Positions 1-5,802 of a stretch of DNA of 6,640 nt are shown here, one piece after another (position 1 is the first letter of the stretch; every line of letters starts with the position of its first letter). This DNA comes from Spirochaetaceae bacterium. GTDB taxonomy: Bacteria; Spirochaetota; Spirochaetia; SZUA-6; Bin103. The translations under genes and the position numbers were made by a program. The notes beneath the pieces are model-generated. The model was not told the DNA's origin, ran no database searches, and saw only the letters and a list, made by a program, of their open reading frames with translations. The stretch is taken from the NCBI GenBank assembly GCA_026710565.1, contig JAPOQV010000430.1, positions 1 to 6,640 of the forward strand. The letters are read 5' to 3'.

Positions 1-1081
1 CCCCGTCCCGGCCGGCAGCGCGCAGCCGGAAGCGGACGATCGAGCCCGGTTCGGTGTAGTGCTTGGCGATCACCGCGGCGTCCGGGTGGCCGGGGGCGGT
101 GGGATGAACCACCGCCTCCACCAGCGGATGGGCGGCCAGGAACCCGCTTACCGCCCGCGCGGTGGCGCAGCGCTGCCGGAAGCGCGCCTCGGCCCGCTCC
201 AAGCCCTCCAGGATCGCCGTGGCACGCCGCCAGTCGGCGATGCCGCCGCGCATCGCCTGCAGGTCCATCACGCCGTTGAGCAGGCGGATGTCGTCGGAGG
301 CCAGGTAGCCCCACATGTCGCGGTCCTGTCCGGCCAGCGCCTTGGTGCCGGACACCACCGCCACGTCCACGCCGTCCCAGCGCAGCGCCGGTTTCGCCAG
401 TCCCCACGGGCTGGCGATGGTGCTGTCGAGCGCCACCACCAGCCGCGAGCCGCCGGCCGCGCGCACCTCGCCCACGGCCCGCGCCAGCGCCTCCGGGTCG
501 ACCGCCCGCATCAGCGGGTTGGTGTAGGTCTCCACGAACAGCAGCCGCGTCTCCGGCCGCAGCGCGGCAGCCAGCCCCGCGTGGCTCAGGTCGTCCACCA
601 GAGTCAGCTCGCCGCCGAGCAGCGTGGTCAACCGGCTCAGGTACGCCTTGCTCTTGTTGTAGACGCCGCGCGCGCACGCCACGTGGTCGCCGGGCTCGAG
701 CAGCGCGTCGAACAGCAGCGCGCACGCCTGCATGCCGGTGTCGGTGAGCCCCGCCGCCTCGGCACCCTCCAGCTCGCGGACCCACGACAGCAGCCGCCGC
801 GAGACCGTGGTGCCGTAGCGCCCGTAGATCTGCGGCTGCTCCGACCAGCACGCGGAGCCCAGGAACATCAGCTCCTGCTTACGCTCCTGCCAGCGGACCA
901 TGGGGCCGCTGCCGAGCAGGTCGAGCTGGATCGTCTCGCCGTCGGGGTGCAGATACGGCACCCCGGTGCGGCTCATCGCGGCGTCGATGCCTGAGTGCAG
1001 GCCGCGGGTGGCGGCATCCATCGCGGCCAGCGGCGGCCGGTCCGGCGGCGTGCCCGCCGGATCGAGGTAGGCGCCGATCAC
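1..1081 (-). CDS. Cys/Met metabolism PLP-dependent enzyme (cystathionine gamma-synthase/lyase-like), 3' end cut by window edge
   Basis: Fold-type I PLP enzyme of the trans-sulfuration family, which makes or breaks C-S bonds in cysteine/methionine metabolism; the exact reaction is not readable here. About 360 residues are visible from the GTG at 1081. Family landmarks in order: YGRYG (86-90, the phosphate-contacting Y-x-R), DTGMQA (114-119, the usual SGMAA region), LDS (218-220, with the aspartate that pairs with the PLP ring nitrogen) and SGTKALAG (244-251, Schiff-base lysine K247). The C-terminal HPDAAVIAK region corresponds to the family's substrate-side domain. Perhaps 50-70 C-terminal residues lie beyond base 1. 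Oddities: the usual NPT after Y-x-R reads GTT, the usual GHSD after the lysine reads GQDRD, and Y-x-R sits about 40 residues later than in E. coli MetB. The start is uncertain: GTG 1081, ATG 1021 (MDAATRGLHSG resembles typical family N-termini) or GTG 1111 overlapping the redoxin. GC-rich third positions upstream of 1021 favour 1081 or earlier. The gene begins 7 bp after the redoxin stop, so co-transcription is likely. Confidence 0.85.
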   Translation of the reverse strand, partial: MIGAYLDPAGTPPDRPPLAAMDAATRGLHSGIDAAMSRTGVPYLHPDGETIQLDLLGSGPMVRWQERKQELMFLGSACWSEQPQIYGRYGTTVSRRLLSWVRELEGAEAAGLTDTGMQACALLFDALLEPGDHVACARGVYNKSKAYLSRLTTLLGGELTLVDDLSHAGLAAALRPETRLLFVETYTNPLMRAVDPEALARAVGEVRAAGGSRLVVALDSTIASPWGLAKPALRWDGVDVAVVSGTKALAGQDRDMWGYLASDDIRLLNGVMDLQAMRGGIADWRRATAILEGLERAEARFRQRCATARAVSGFLAAHPLVEAVVHPTAPGHPDAAVIAKHYTEPGSIVRFRLRAAGRDG

Positions 1082-1088
1082 CTCCGGG

Positions 1089-1679
1089 TCATGAAGCCTG
1101 GACGAGGTCACACGCCTCCGGCGGCATCCAGTGCGCGTCCTGATCCGCCCACTTGACGTTGCAGCCGAGCGGGTTGGTCAGCTCGACCGCGACGGCGCTG
1201 CCCGCCAGCACCGCGTCGGCCGCATCGCGCAACTCGTGCGTGCTCGCGTTGGCGGCGTCGCGGGGATCGTCGTCCATGCGGCCGGTGTAGCGCAGCCTGC
1301 GGTCCGCGTCGAACAGGTAGTAGTGCGGCGTGCGCAGCGCGCCGTAGGCAAGGGCGACGCTCTGATCCTCGTCGCGGGCGTAGACGAATTGGAAATCCTT
1401 CTCCGCGGCGCGGGTGACCATGTGCTCGAACGAGTCGTCGGGATGGTTGTCGGTCTCGTTCGAGTTGATCGAGATCATGGCGACCCCCCGCGGCGCGTAG
1501 TCGGCCGCGAACGCGTTCATGCGGTCCTCGCTGCCGATCACGAACGGGCAGTGGTTGCACGAGAACACGACCACCAGCGCGGCGCTGCCGGCGAAGTCGT
1601 CCAGGGTGTAGGTCTTTCCGTCGACGGCGGGCAGGGAGAAGTCCGGCGCACGGTCGCCGATTTCAAGGGTAAAGGCCAT
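1089..1679 (-). CDS. Redoxin/AhpC-TSA-type thioredoxin-fold protein with CNHCPF motif
   Basis: A 196-residue cytosolic thioredoxin-fold protein; no signal peptide or membrane segment is visible. The N-terminus GDRAPDFSLPAVDGKTYTL (8-26) is the typical AhpC/TSA opening. After the first core strand (ALVVVF) comes SCNHCPFVIGSEDR (40-53), a CxxC motif with C41 and C44 at the N-terminus of the active helix. RTPHYYLFD (116-124) carries the cis-proline (P118) that normally faces the CxxC. The C-terminal NPLGCNVKW (169-177) is characteristic of the peroxiredoxin-like group with CNHCP motifs and adds a third cysteine, C173; a fourth is C190. Members of this group are annotated only as thioredoxin family or redoxin proteins, so thiol-disulfide or peroxide chemistry is inference. 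The ATG at 1679 is well set: AAGGAGGA lies just upstream with 5 nt between GGAGG and ATG. The gene is followed 7 bp later by the PLP enzyme and preceded by a 69 bp spacer with a possible promoter. Confidence 0.9.
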   Translation of the reverse strand: MAFTLEIGDRAPDFSLPAVDGKTYTLDDFAGSAALVVVFSCNHCPFVIGSEDRMNAFAADYAPRGVAMISINSNETDNHPDDSFEHMVTRAAEKDFQFVYARDEDQSVALAYGALRTPHYYLFDADRRLRYTGRMDDDPRDAANASTHELRDAADAVLAGSAVAVELTNPLGCNVKWADQDAHWMPPEACDLVQAS

Positions 1680-1683
1680 CGGT

Positions 1684-1691
1684 TCCTCCTT
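1684..1691 (-). promoter_or_regulatory. Strong Shine-Dalgarno site of the redoxin gene
   Basis: The minus strand reads AAGGAGGA, with 5 nt between the GGAGG core and the ATG at 1679. It fixes the redoxin start and is the best-formed ribosome binding site at a gene start in this window. Confidence 0.85.
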
Positions 1692-1693
1692 CG

Positions 1694-1717
1694 GGGTCTC
1701 TGTCAGGGTCTCTGTCG
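1694..1717 (+). repeat. Two-copy 12 bp tandem repeat in the redoxin leader
   Basis: Two adjacent 12 bp units, GGGTCTCTGTCA and GGGTCTCTGTCG, differ only at the last base; a third copy starts (GGGTC) and then diverges. The repeat lies between the possible redoxin promoter and the ribosome binding site, so it would be in the 5' untranslated leader. Its role is unknown; it may be simple slippage duplication. Confidence 0.7.
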
Positions 1718-1723
1718 GGGTCG

Positions 1724-1752
1724 AGTATTCCCCGACCTCGGCACCGGTTCAA
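1724..1752 (-). promoter_or_regulatory. Possible sigma-70-type promoter for the redoxin, with inverted repeat around the -10 box
   Basis: On the minus strand TTGAAC (1752-1747, 4 of 6 to TTGACA) and AATACT (1729-1724, 4 of 6 to TATAAT) are separated by exactly 17 bp. Initiation would fall near 1717, giving a leader of about 38 nt before the ATG at 1679. The arms GTCGGGG (1736-1730) and CCCCGAC (1720-1714) form a 7 bp inverted repeat with a 9 nt centre containing the -10 box. That could be a repressor site or a leader hairpin. The -35 hexamer overlaps the end of the toxin gene. Both boxes are imperfect and were found by eye. Confidence 0.3.
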
Positions 1753-2192
1753 CCGGACACGGCACGCCGCTCCCCATTCGGGTCCTGACTCCAGTCCTCG
1801 ACTGCCAGACCTTCGATACCGTCGAAGTGCCGGACGTTGCAGGTCGCCAGCGTCAGATCGTGCACGAGTGCCGTCACGGCGATCAACAGATCGAAAGCCG
1901 AACGCCTCCGGCCGTTCCGCTCGAACTCCGCCTGCAGCCGCGCGTACCGCGAGGCGATTCGGGCGTCTACCGGCAGGAGCGGTATGCGCCCCTTCAGGAC
2001 GCCATCGTACGCGTCCCAGAGGCGGCCGGACCGCTTCGCCTCCAGACCCTGCAACACCTCGGCCTCGCAGATCACCGACGTCACGATCGCCCGATCGCCG
2101 ACCATCGCCCATCGCCGCTGGACGGAAGGCAGCGGCGACTTCCTGATCGGCTGCGAGTAGACGCTGGTATCGAGCAGGTGGGTAAGGGGCAT
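1749..2192 (-). CDS. vapC: VapC/FitB-like PIN-domain toxin ribonuclease
   Basis: A 147-residue PIN-domain protein, the usual size for type II toxins that cleave RNA with a Mg2+-binding acidic cluster. Acidic positions are visible in family order: D8 in LLDTSVYS, E45 in SVICEAEVLQG, D101 in SAFDLLIAVTAL, and N119/D124 in ATCNVRHFDGI followed by VEDW. The catalytic site looks intact. The usual T-x-N motif reads TCN, which is a mild variation. The ATG at 2192 is 4 bp after the antitoxin stop with no clear ribosome binding site, so translation is probably coupled to the antitoxin. Its RNA target cannot be read from the sequence. The protein ends in a polar tail (QDPNGERRAVSG) beyond the normal PIN fold. 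VapC of the FitB/StbB-like branch is the best match; the symbol denotes the family, not a proven orthologue. Confidence 0.88.
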   Translation of the reverse strand: MPLTHLLDTSVYSQPIRKSPLPSVQRRWAMVGDRAIVTSVICEAEVLQGLEAKRSGRLWDAYDGVLKGRIPLLPVDARIASRYARLQAEFERNGRRRSAFDLLIAVTALVHDLTLATCNVRHFDGIEGLAVEDWSQDPNGERRAVSG

Positions 2193-2196
2193 CGGT

Positions 2197-2448
2197 TCAG
2201 AACGGATTATCGAACCGCTCTACGGCTCTTGCCGGCAGATCGAGATCGGCTTCGATTTCGCCATGCGCAGCGACGAACCGTTCGCGCAGTCGCCATATCG
2301 CCGAACCCGAGTCGGGCGGCTCCACGGGATCGATCTGCACCAACGGCGCCCCGCGCCTGGTGACGAGCACCGCCTCACCGGTCTGGGCGACCTGCTCGCA
2401 AATCTCGGAGAGCCTCGTCTTCGCATCGTAGATACCCACGGTCTTCAT
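2197..2448 (-). CDS. Phd/YefM-family antitoxin of the adjacent PIN toxin
   Basis: An 83-residue antitoxin. The N-terminal half, MKTVGIYDAKTRLSEICE followed by a GEAVLVTRRGAPLVQI segment (about 24-39), is the Phd/YefM DNA-binding dimer fold: strand, helix, then the 'TRRGxPxV' hairpin. The C-terminal part from about 50 is charged and helical and ends DLPARAVERFDNPF, the kind of tail that wraps the toxin and blocks its active site. It is expected to neutralise the PIN toxin and, with it, repress its own promoter. The order antitoxin then toxin with a 4 bp gap is classical. The start at ATG 2448 matches the normal family N-terminus; there is no ribosome binding site in front of it, which fits a leaderless or weakly initiated message. 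Calling it VapB would also be reasonable, since Phd-type antitoxins are often paired with VapC. Confidence 0.88.
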   Translation of the reverse strand: MKTVGIYDAKTRLSEICEQVAQTGEAVLVTRRGAPLVQIDPVEPPDSGSAIWRLRERFVAAHGEIEADLDLPARAVERFDNPF

Positions 2449-2454
2449 GGCGTA

Positions 2455-2483
2455 AACCTACTGGACGACTAGTCGGTTAGCAA
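2455..2483 (-). promoter_or_regulatory. Possible toxin-antitoxin promoter and palindromic operator
   Basis: The minus strand has TTGCTA (2483-2478, 4 of 6 to TTGACA) and TAGGTT (2460-2455, 3 of 6 to TATAAT) with a 17 bp spacer. Inside the spacer is the perfect 10 bp palindrome CGACTAGTCG at 2466-2475, a natural position for autorepression by a Phd-type antitoxin. Initiation 6-7 nt after the -10 box would fall at or next to the antitoxin ATG (2448). The palindrome is certain; the promoter boxes are weak, and the operator role is inferred from context. Confidence 0.4.
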
Positions 2484-2503
2484 CCCTGAGACCCGCAACC
2501 TGG

Positions 2504-2516
2504 ACGTTCTGAACGT
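2504..2516. repeat. Short perfect inverted repeat just after gcvPB
   Basis: ACGTTC-T-GAACGT is a 6 bp inverted repeat around one base, starting 7 bp past the gcvPB stop. No T-run follows on the minus strand, so it is not a standard intrinsic terminator. It could be a second operator half for the toxin-antitoxin module or chance. Confidence 0.4.
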
Positions 2517-2522
2517 TGCCCG

Positions 2523-4046
2523 TCAGCCGGACGTGATGCCGTCCTGCGGCCAGACCAGCACGGGCCGCCGCGCGGCGGTCGCCTCGTCCAGGCGGCCTAT
2601 CGGCGTCGTGTGCGGGGCGGTGCGCACCAGCTCCGGCGTCTCGGCCGCCTCCGCCAGGATCGCGCGCATGGCCGCGACGAACTGGTCCAGGGTGGCCTTG
2701 GACTCGGTCTCCGTGGGCTCCACCATCAGCGCCTCGGGCACGATGAGCGGGAAGTAGATGGTCGGCGGGTGGATGCCGTAGTCGATCAGGCGCTTGGCGA
2801 TGTCCAGGGCGCGCACCCCGTGCTCCTGCGCCTGACGCCGCGCGCTGAAGACCACCTCGTGCTTGCACATCCGCGGATAGGGAATCTCCAGCACGTCGGC
2901 CAGCGCGGTTCGCACGTAGTTGGCGGCCACGACCGCCAGCCGGCTCATCGAAGCCAGCCCGTCGCCGCCCAGCGAGCGCAGGTAGGCGTAGCCGCGCACG
3001 GCGTTGTTGACGTTGCCGTAGAAGGCGCGCACGCGGCCGATCGAGTCGGGCCGGTCGTAGTCGTGGAAGTACCTGTCCTCTGCGCGGCTCACCACCGGAA
3101 CCGGCAGGAAGCGCGCCAGCTCCTCCGTCACGGCGGTGGCGCCCGCCCCCGGGCCGCCGCCGCCGTGCGGGACGCTGAAGGTCTTGTGCAGGTTGAAGTG
3201 CAGGATGTCGGTGCCCAGGTCGCCCGGCTTGGCCACGCCGACCATGGCATTCATGTTGGCGCCGTCCATGTAGACCAGCCCGCCGGCGTCGTGCACGGCG
3301 GCGGCGATGTCCGTGATGCGCTCCACGAACAGCCCCAGCGTGTTCGGGTTGGTGATCATCAGCCCGGCGACGCTGTCGTCCAGAGCATCCTGCACGGCGG
3401 CGAAGTCGAGGTTGCCGTCGGCCCCGGTGGGCACGGTGCGCGACCGGTAGCCGGCCATGGCGGCGGTCGCCGGGGTCGTGCCGTGCGCGGAGTCGGGCAC
3501 CAGCATCGTGGTCCGCTGCGCGCCGGCCGCTTCATGCCAGGCGCGGATGATGAGCGCGCCGGTCAGCTCGCCGTGCGCGCCGGCCGACGGCTGCAGGGAC
3601 ACGCCCGGCAGCCCGGCGATCTCGCCCAGCCACTCCTGCAGCTCCCAGAGCAGCCGCAACGCGCCCTGCACCGTCGCCTCGTCCTGGTAGGGGTGGAGGG
3701 ACGCCAGCCCCGGCAGGTCGGCGATGCGGTCGTTGATCTTGGGGTTGTACTTCATGGTGCAGGAGCCGAGCGGATAGAAGCCCTGGTCGACCGAGAAATT
3801 GCGCCGCGAGCTGTTGGTGAAGTGGCGGACCACCTCCGGTTCGGACAGCTCCGGCAGCGGCAGCTCGGCGCGGCACAGGTCCGCCGGCAGCGCCTCGGCG
3901 CGCGGCACGTCGAGCGGCGGGAGTTGCACGCCGGTTCGGCCCGCGACCGAGCGCTCGAACAGCAGCGGCTGCTCCGGCAACAGGGCGGCCCCGGACATGC
4001 CGGGGGCGCCGGACATGCCGGCGGCGCTCGCGAGGGCGTCGCTCAT
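2523..4046 (-). CDS. gcvPB: Glycine dehydrogenase (decarboxylating) subunit 2, split P-protein PLP subunit
   Basis: The 507-residue PLP-binding half of the split P-protein. With GcvPA it decarboxylates glycine and transfers aminomethyl to lipoyl-H-protein in the cytosol. Motifs in order: RNFSVDQGFYPLGSCTMKYN (82-101), SAGAHGELTGA (154-164), DSAHGTTPATAAMAGY (185-200), ITNPNTLG (231-238), YMDGANMNAMVG (259-270) and LHFNLHKTFSVPHGGGGPG (282-300) with the PLP lysine K288. The C-terminal region with YFPLIVPEALMVEPTETESK (431-450) is also standard. Length and motifs indicate an intact gene. The ATG at 4046 overlaps the gcvPA stop as ATGA and has GGAGG 7 nt upstream, which supports this start even though it adds about 27 residues before LLFERSVAGRTG, where homologues usually begin. 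That extra leader contains MSGAPGMSGA, with further in-frame ATGs at codons 11 and 17. It is the last gene of the gcv cluster here. Confidence 0.97.
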   Translation of the reverse strand: MSDALASAAGMSGAPGMSGAALLPEQPLLFERSVAGRTGVQLPPLDVPRAEALPADLCRAELPLPELSEPEVVRHFTNSSRRNFSVDQGFYPLGSCTMKYNPKINDRIADLPGLASLHPYQDEATVQGALRLLWELQEWLGEIAGLPGVSLQPSAGAHGELTGALIIRAWHEAAGAQRTTMLVPDSAHGTTPATAAMAGYRSRTVPTGADGNLDFAAVQDALDDSVAGLMITNPNTLGLFVERITDIAAAVHDAGGLVYMDGANMNAMVGVAKPGDLGTDILHFNLHKTFSVPHGGGGPGAGATAVTEELARFLPVPVVSRAEDRYFHDYDRPDSIGRVRAFYGNVNNAVRGYAYLRSLGGDGLASMSRLAVVAANYVRTALADVLEIPYPRMCKHEVVFSARRQAQEHGVRALDIAKRLIDYGIHPPTIYFPLIVPEALMVEPTETESKATLDQFVAAMRAILAEAAETPELVRTAPHTTPIGRLDEATAARRPVLVWPQDGITSG

Positions 4047-5395
4047 GCGACCACCTCCGCCACGGCCGCCACCAGCCGGTCGATGTCGGCGCGGCTGTTG
4101 AGCTCCGTCGCGGTCAGCAGCCAGCAGCCGTCCAGGCCAAGGTCGAAGCGGCCAAGGTCGAGCCCGCCGACGATGCCGTGGTCGGCCCAGAGCCGCCGGT
4201 TCAGCTCTGCCGGCGCCACCGGCGTCTTCACCGCCACCTCGCGGAAGAACCGCCCGGAGAAGCGGGCCTCGATTCCCGGAACGCGGGAAAGCTCCGTGGC
4301 CAGGTAGTGGGAGCGGTGATAGCACTGCTCGGCGACCTCGCGCAGCCCGGACGGCCCCAGCGCCGCCAGGTAGATGGCCACGGCGGTGGCGATCAGCGCC
4401 TCGTTGGTGCAGATATTGCTGGTCGCCTTCTCGCGCCGGATGTCCTGCTCGCGCGGCTTGAGGGTCAGCACGAAGCCGCGCCGGCCGCGATCGTCGTGGG
4501 CGATGCCGGCCAGGCGGCCCGGCATCTGCCGCACGCTGCGCATGGAGGTGGCCAGCAGCCCCACGTACGGGCCGCCGTAGAACAGCGGTATGCCGAGCGG
4601 CTGCCCCTCCGCGGTGGCGATGTCGGCGCCCAGCTCGCCGGGCGGGCGCAGCACCGCCTGCGCGACCGGGTCGGCGGACACCACCGCCAGCGCTCCGGCC
4701 GCGTGCGCGCGCTCGCACAGCTCCGCGAGCGGCTCGATCACGCCCAGGAAGTTCGGGTAGGCAAGCAGCAGGGCGGCGATGTCGTCGCCGAGCGCCCGTT
4801 CCACCTCGCCGGGATCGGTGCGTCCCGACGCGCGGTCGAACGGAATGGTCACGATGCGGAGGCCCAGGCCGGACAGGTAGGTGGCAAGCACCTCGCGGTA
4901 CTCGGGATGCACGGCCTCGCTGACCGCGATCGTCTCACGCCCGCGGCGCAGCCGGGCGGCCATGAGCGCCGCCTCCGCCAAGGCGGTGGAACCGTCGTAC
5001 ATCGACGCGTTGGCGACCTCCATGCCGAGCAGCCGGGCGACCATCGTCTGGAACTCGAAGATGGTCTGCAGCGTCCCCTGGCTCACCTCCGGCTGGTACG
5101 GGGTGTAGGCGGTGTACAGCTCGCTGCGGAACAGCAGGTGCGGGATCACCGCCGGCGTGTAGTGGTGGTAGGCGCCGGCGCCCAGAAAGCAAGCGTGCCG
5201 GTCGAGGGCGCTGTTGCGGTCGGCCAGGTCGCGGAAGGCGGCGGCGACCTCCGGCTCGCTCAACCCGTCGGGCAGGTCGAGCCGGGGAAACCGATGGGCA
5301 TGCGGGACGTCCGTGAACAGCTCCTCGACGCTGGAGAAGCCGATCGCCTGCAGCATCGCGGCGACCTCGGCGTCGGTATGCGGGGCGTACTGCAC
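4043..5395 (-). CDS. gcvPA: Glycine dehydrogenase (decarboxylating) subunit 1, split P-protein
   Basis: A 450-residue subunit, the N-terminal half of the P-protein. It has the PLP-transferase fold but lacks the cofactor lysine, and it pairs with GcvPB in an A2B2 enzyme. Family signatures: YAPHTDAEVAAMLQAIG (3-19), FLGAGAYHHYTPAVI (70-84), YTPYQPEVSQGTLQTIFEFQ (97-116), SMYDGSTALAEA (131-142), EGQPLGIPLFYGGPYVG (263-279) and ATSNICTNEAL (324-334). Length is normal and no frameshift is seen. The start is a GTG at 5395, 7 bp after the gcvH stop; no good ribosome binding site precedes it, so coupling to gcvH translation is likely. The family-typical N-terminus supports this start over the later ATG at codon 14. 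The stop overlaps the start of gcvPB, which favours equal output of the two subunits. Confidence 0.97.
   Translation of the reverse strand: MQYAPHTDAEVAAMLQAIGFSSVEELFTDVPHAHRFPRLDLPDGLSEPEVAAAFRDLADRNSALDRHACFLGAGAYHHYTPAVIPHLLFRSELYTAYTPYQPEVSQGTLQTIFEFQTMVARLLGMEVANASMYDGSTALAEAALMAARLRRGRETIAVSEAVHPEYREVLATYLSGLGLRIVTIPFDRASGRTDPGEVERALGDDIAALLLAYPNFLGVIEPLAELCERAHAAGALAVVSADPVAQAVLRPPGELGADIATAEGQPLGIPLFYGGPYVGLLATSMRSVRQMPGRLAGIAHDDRGRRGFVLTLKPREQDIRREKATSNICTNEALIATAVAIYLAALGPSGLREVAEQCYHRSHYLATELSRVPGIEARFSGRFFREVAVKTPVAPAELNRRLWADHGIVGGLDLGRFDLGLDGCWLLTATELNSRADIDRLVAAVAEVVA
4054..4058 (-). promoter_or_regulatory. Ribosome binding site deciding the gcvPB start
   Basis: GGAGG on the minus strand, inside the last codons of gcvPA, is 7 nt from the ATG at 4046. 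It favours this start over the in-frame ATGs at codons 11 and 17 of gcvPB, which have no comparable site. Confidence 0.6.
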
Positions 5396-5402
5396 GGCGG
5401 TA

Positions 5403-5792
5403 TCAGGCCGACGCGACGAGTTGGGCGTAGGCCTCCGCGTCCATGAGCTGCGGCTCCTCCGCGTCCGGCCGGCTGGGGCGGATCGTGACGATCCAGCCGT
5501 CGCCGTATGGCCACTCGTTGACGAGCTGCGGCGCCGACTCCAGGGCGTCGTTGACGGCCACCACTTCGCCCGACAGGGGGGAGTACAGGTCGCTGGCCGC
5601 CTTCACGCTCTCGATCACGCCGAACGGGCTGCCCTGCGTGAGCTCGGCACCGACCTCGGGAAGCTCCACGTAGACCACGTCACCCAACTCGTGCTGGGCG
5701 TGGTCGGTGATGCCGATCACGACCAGGTCGCCGTCCTGCCGGATCCATTCGTGCTCGGCGGTATATCGCAGGTCCTTGGGGAAATCCATCAT
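5403..5792 (-). CDS. gcvH: Glycine cleavage system H-protein (lipoyl carrier)
   Basis: A 129-residue lipoyl-domain protein of normal size. It carries the aminomethyl group on its lipoyl lysine between the P- and T-proteins and is reoxidised by the L-protein. The opening FPKDLRYTAEHEW (4-16) and GITDHAQHELGDVVYVELP (27-45) are typical. The lipoylation site is K64 in IESVKAASDLYSP (60-72), and the domain closes with the usual SGEVVAVND and GDGWIVTI segments. MMDFP gives two adjacent ATGs (5792 and 5789). The upstream GAGG core (5801-5798) is 5 nt from the first and 8 nt from the second, so either may be used. The gene begins 10 bp after gcvT and is followed 7 bp later by gcvPA. Confidence 0.97.
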   Translation of the reverse strand: MMDFPKDLRYTAEHEWIRQDGDLVVIGITDHAQHELGDVVYVELPEVGAELTQGSPFGVIESVKAASDLYSPLSGEVVAVNDALESAPQLVNEWPYGDGWIVTIRPSRPDAEEPQLMDAEAYAQLVASA

Positions 5793-5797
5793 CCCTT

Positions 5798-5801
5798 CCT
5801 C
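5798..5801 (-). promoter_or_regulatory. Ribosome binding site of gcvH
   Basis: GAGG on the minus strand, within GAGGAAGGG, fills the 10 bp between gcvT and gcvH. It is 5 nt from the first ATG and 8 nt from the second, so it does not decide between them. Confidence 0.6.
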
Positions 5802-5802
5802 A

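Noticed and set aside
59..994. 311-codon plus-strand open frame opposite the PLP enzyme
   Set aside because: The protein is rich in R, H, Q, A and V with no recognisable domain, and the opposite strand encodes a clear PLP enzyme. Long antisense frames are expected in GC-rich coding DNA.
1714..1736. Intrinsic terminator after the toxin gene
   Set aside because: A 7 bp GC-rich stem is possible, but no T-run follows on the minus strand, and the stem surrounds a possible -10 box instead.
1663..2112. 149-codon minus-strand frame with a DPDRDPDRDPEGG stretch
   Set aside because: The apparent peptide repeat is the 12 bp tandem duplication read in frame; most of the frame is an alternative reading of the toxin gene, and there is no family motif.
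1131..2363. 410-codon plus-strand open frame
   Set aside because: It spans the redoxin, the toxin and the antitoxin on the opposite strand, all of which have clear family motifs; its own product shows no domain and low-complexity composition.
2449..2522. Intrinsic terminator after gcvPB
   Set aside because: The only inverted repeats are 6 and 10 bp without any following T-run; they fit operator-like sites better.
2610..4307. 565-codon plus-strand open frame
   Set aside because: Antisense shadow of gcvPB and the end of gcvPA; repetitive R/H/G/Q composition without motifs.
4047..4718. N-terminal extension of gcvPB to a 731-residue protein
   Set aside because: The extra sequence is the out-of-frame reading of gcvPA, arginine- and glycine-rich. 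The ATGA overlap with GGAGG upstream at 4054-4058 explains the true start at 4046.
4178..5446. 422-codon plus-strand open frame
   Set aside because: Antisense shadow of gcvPA and the end of gcvH; no domain features.
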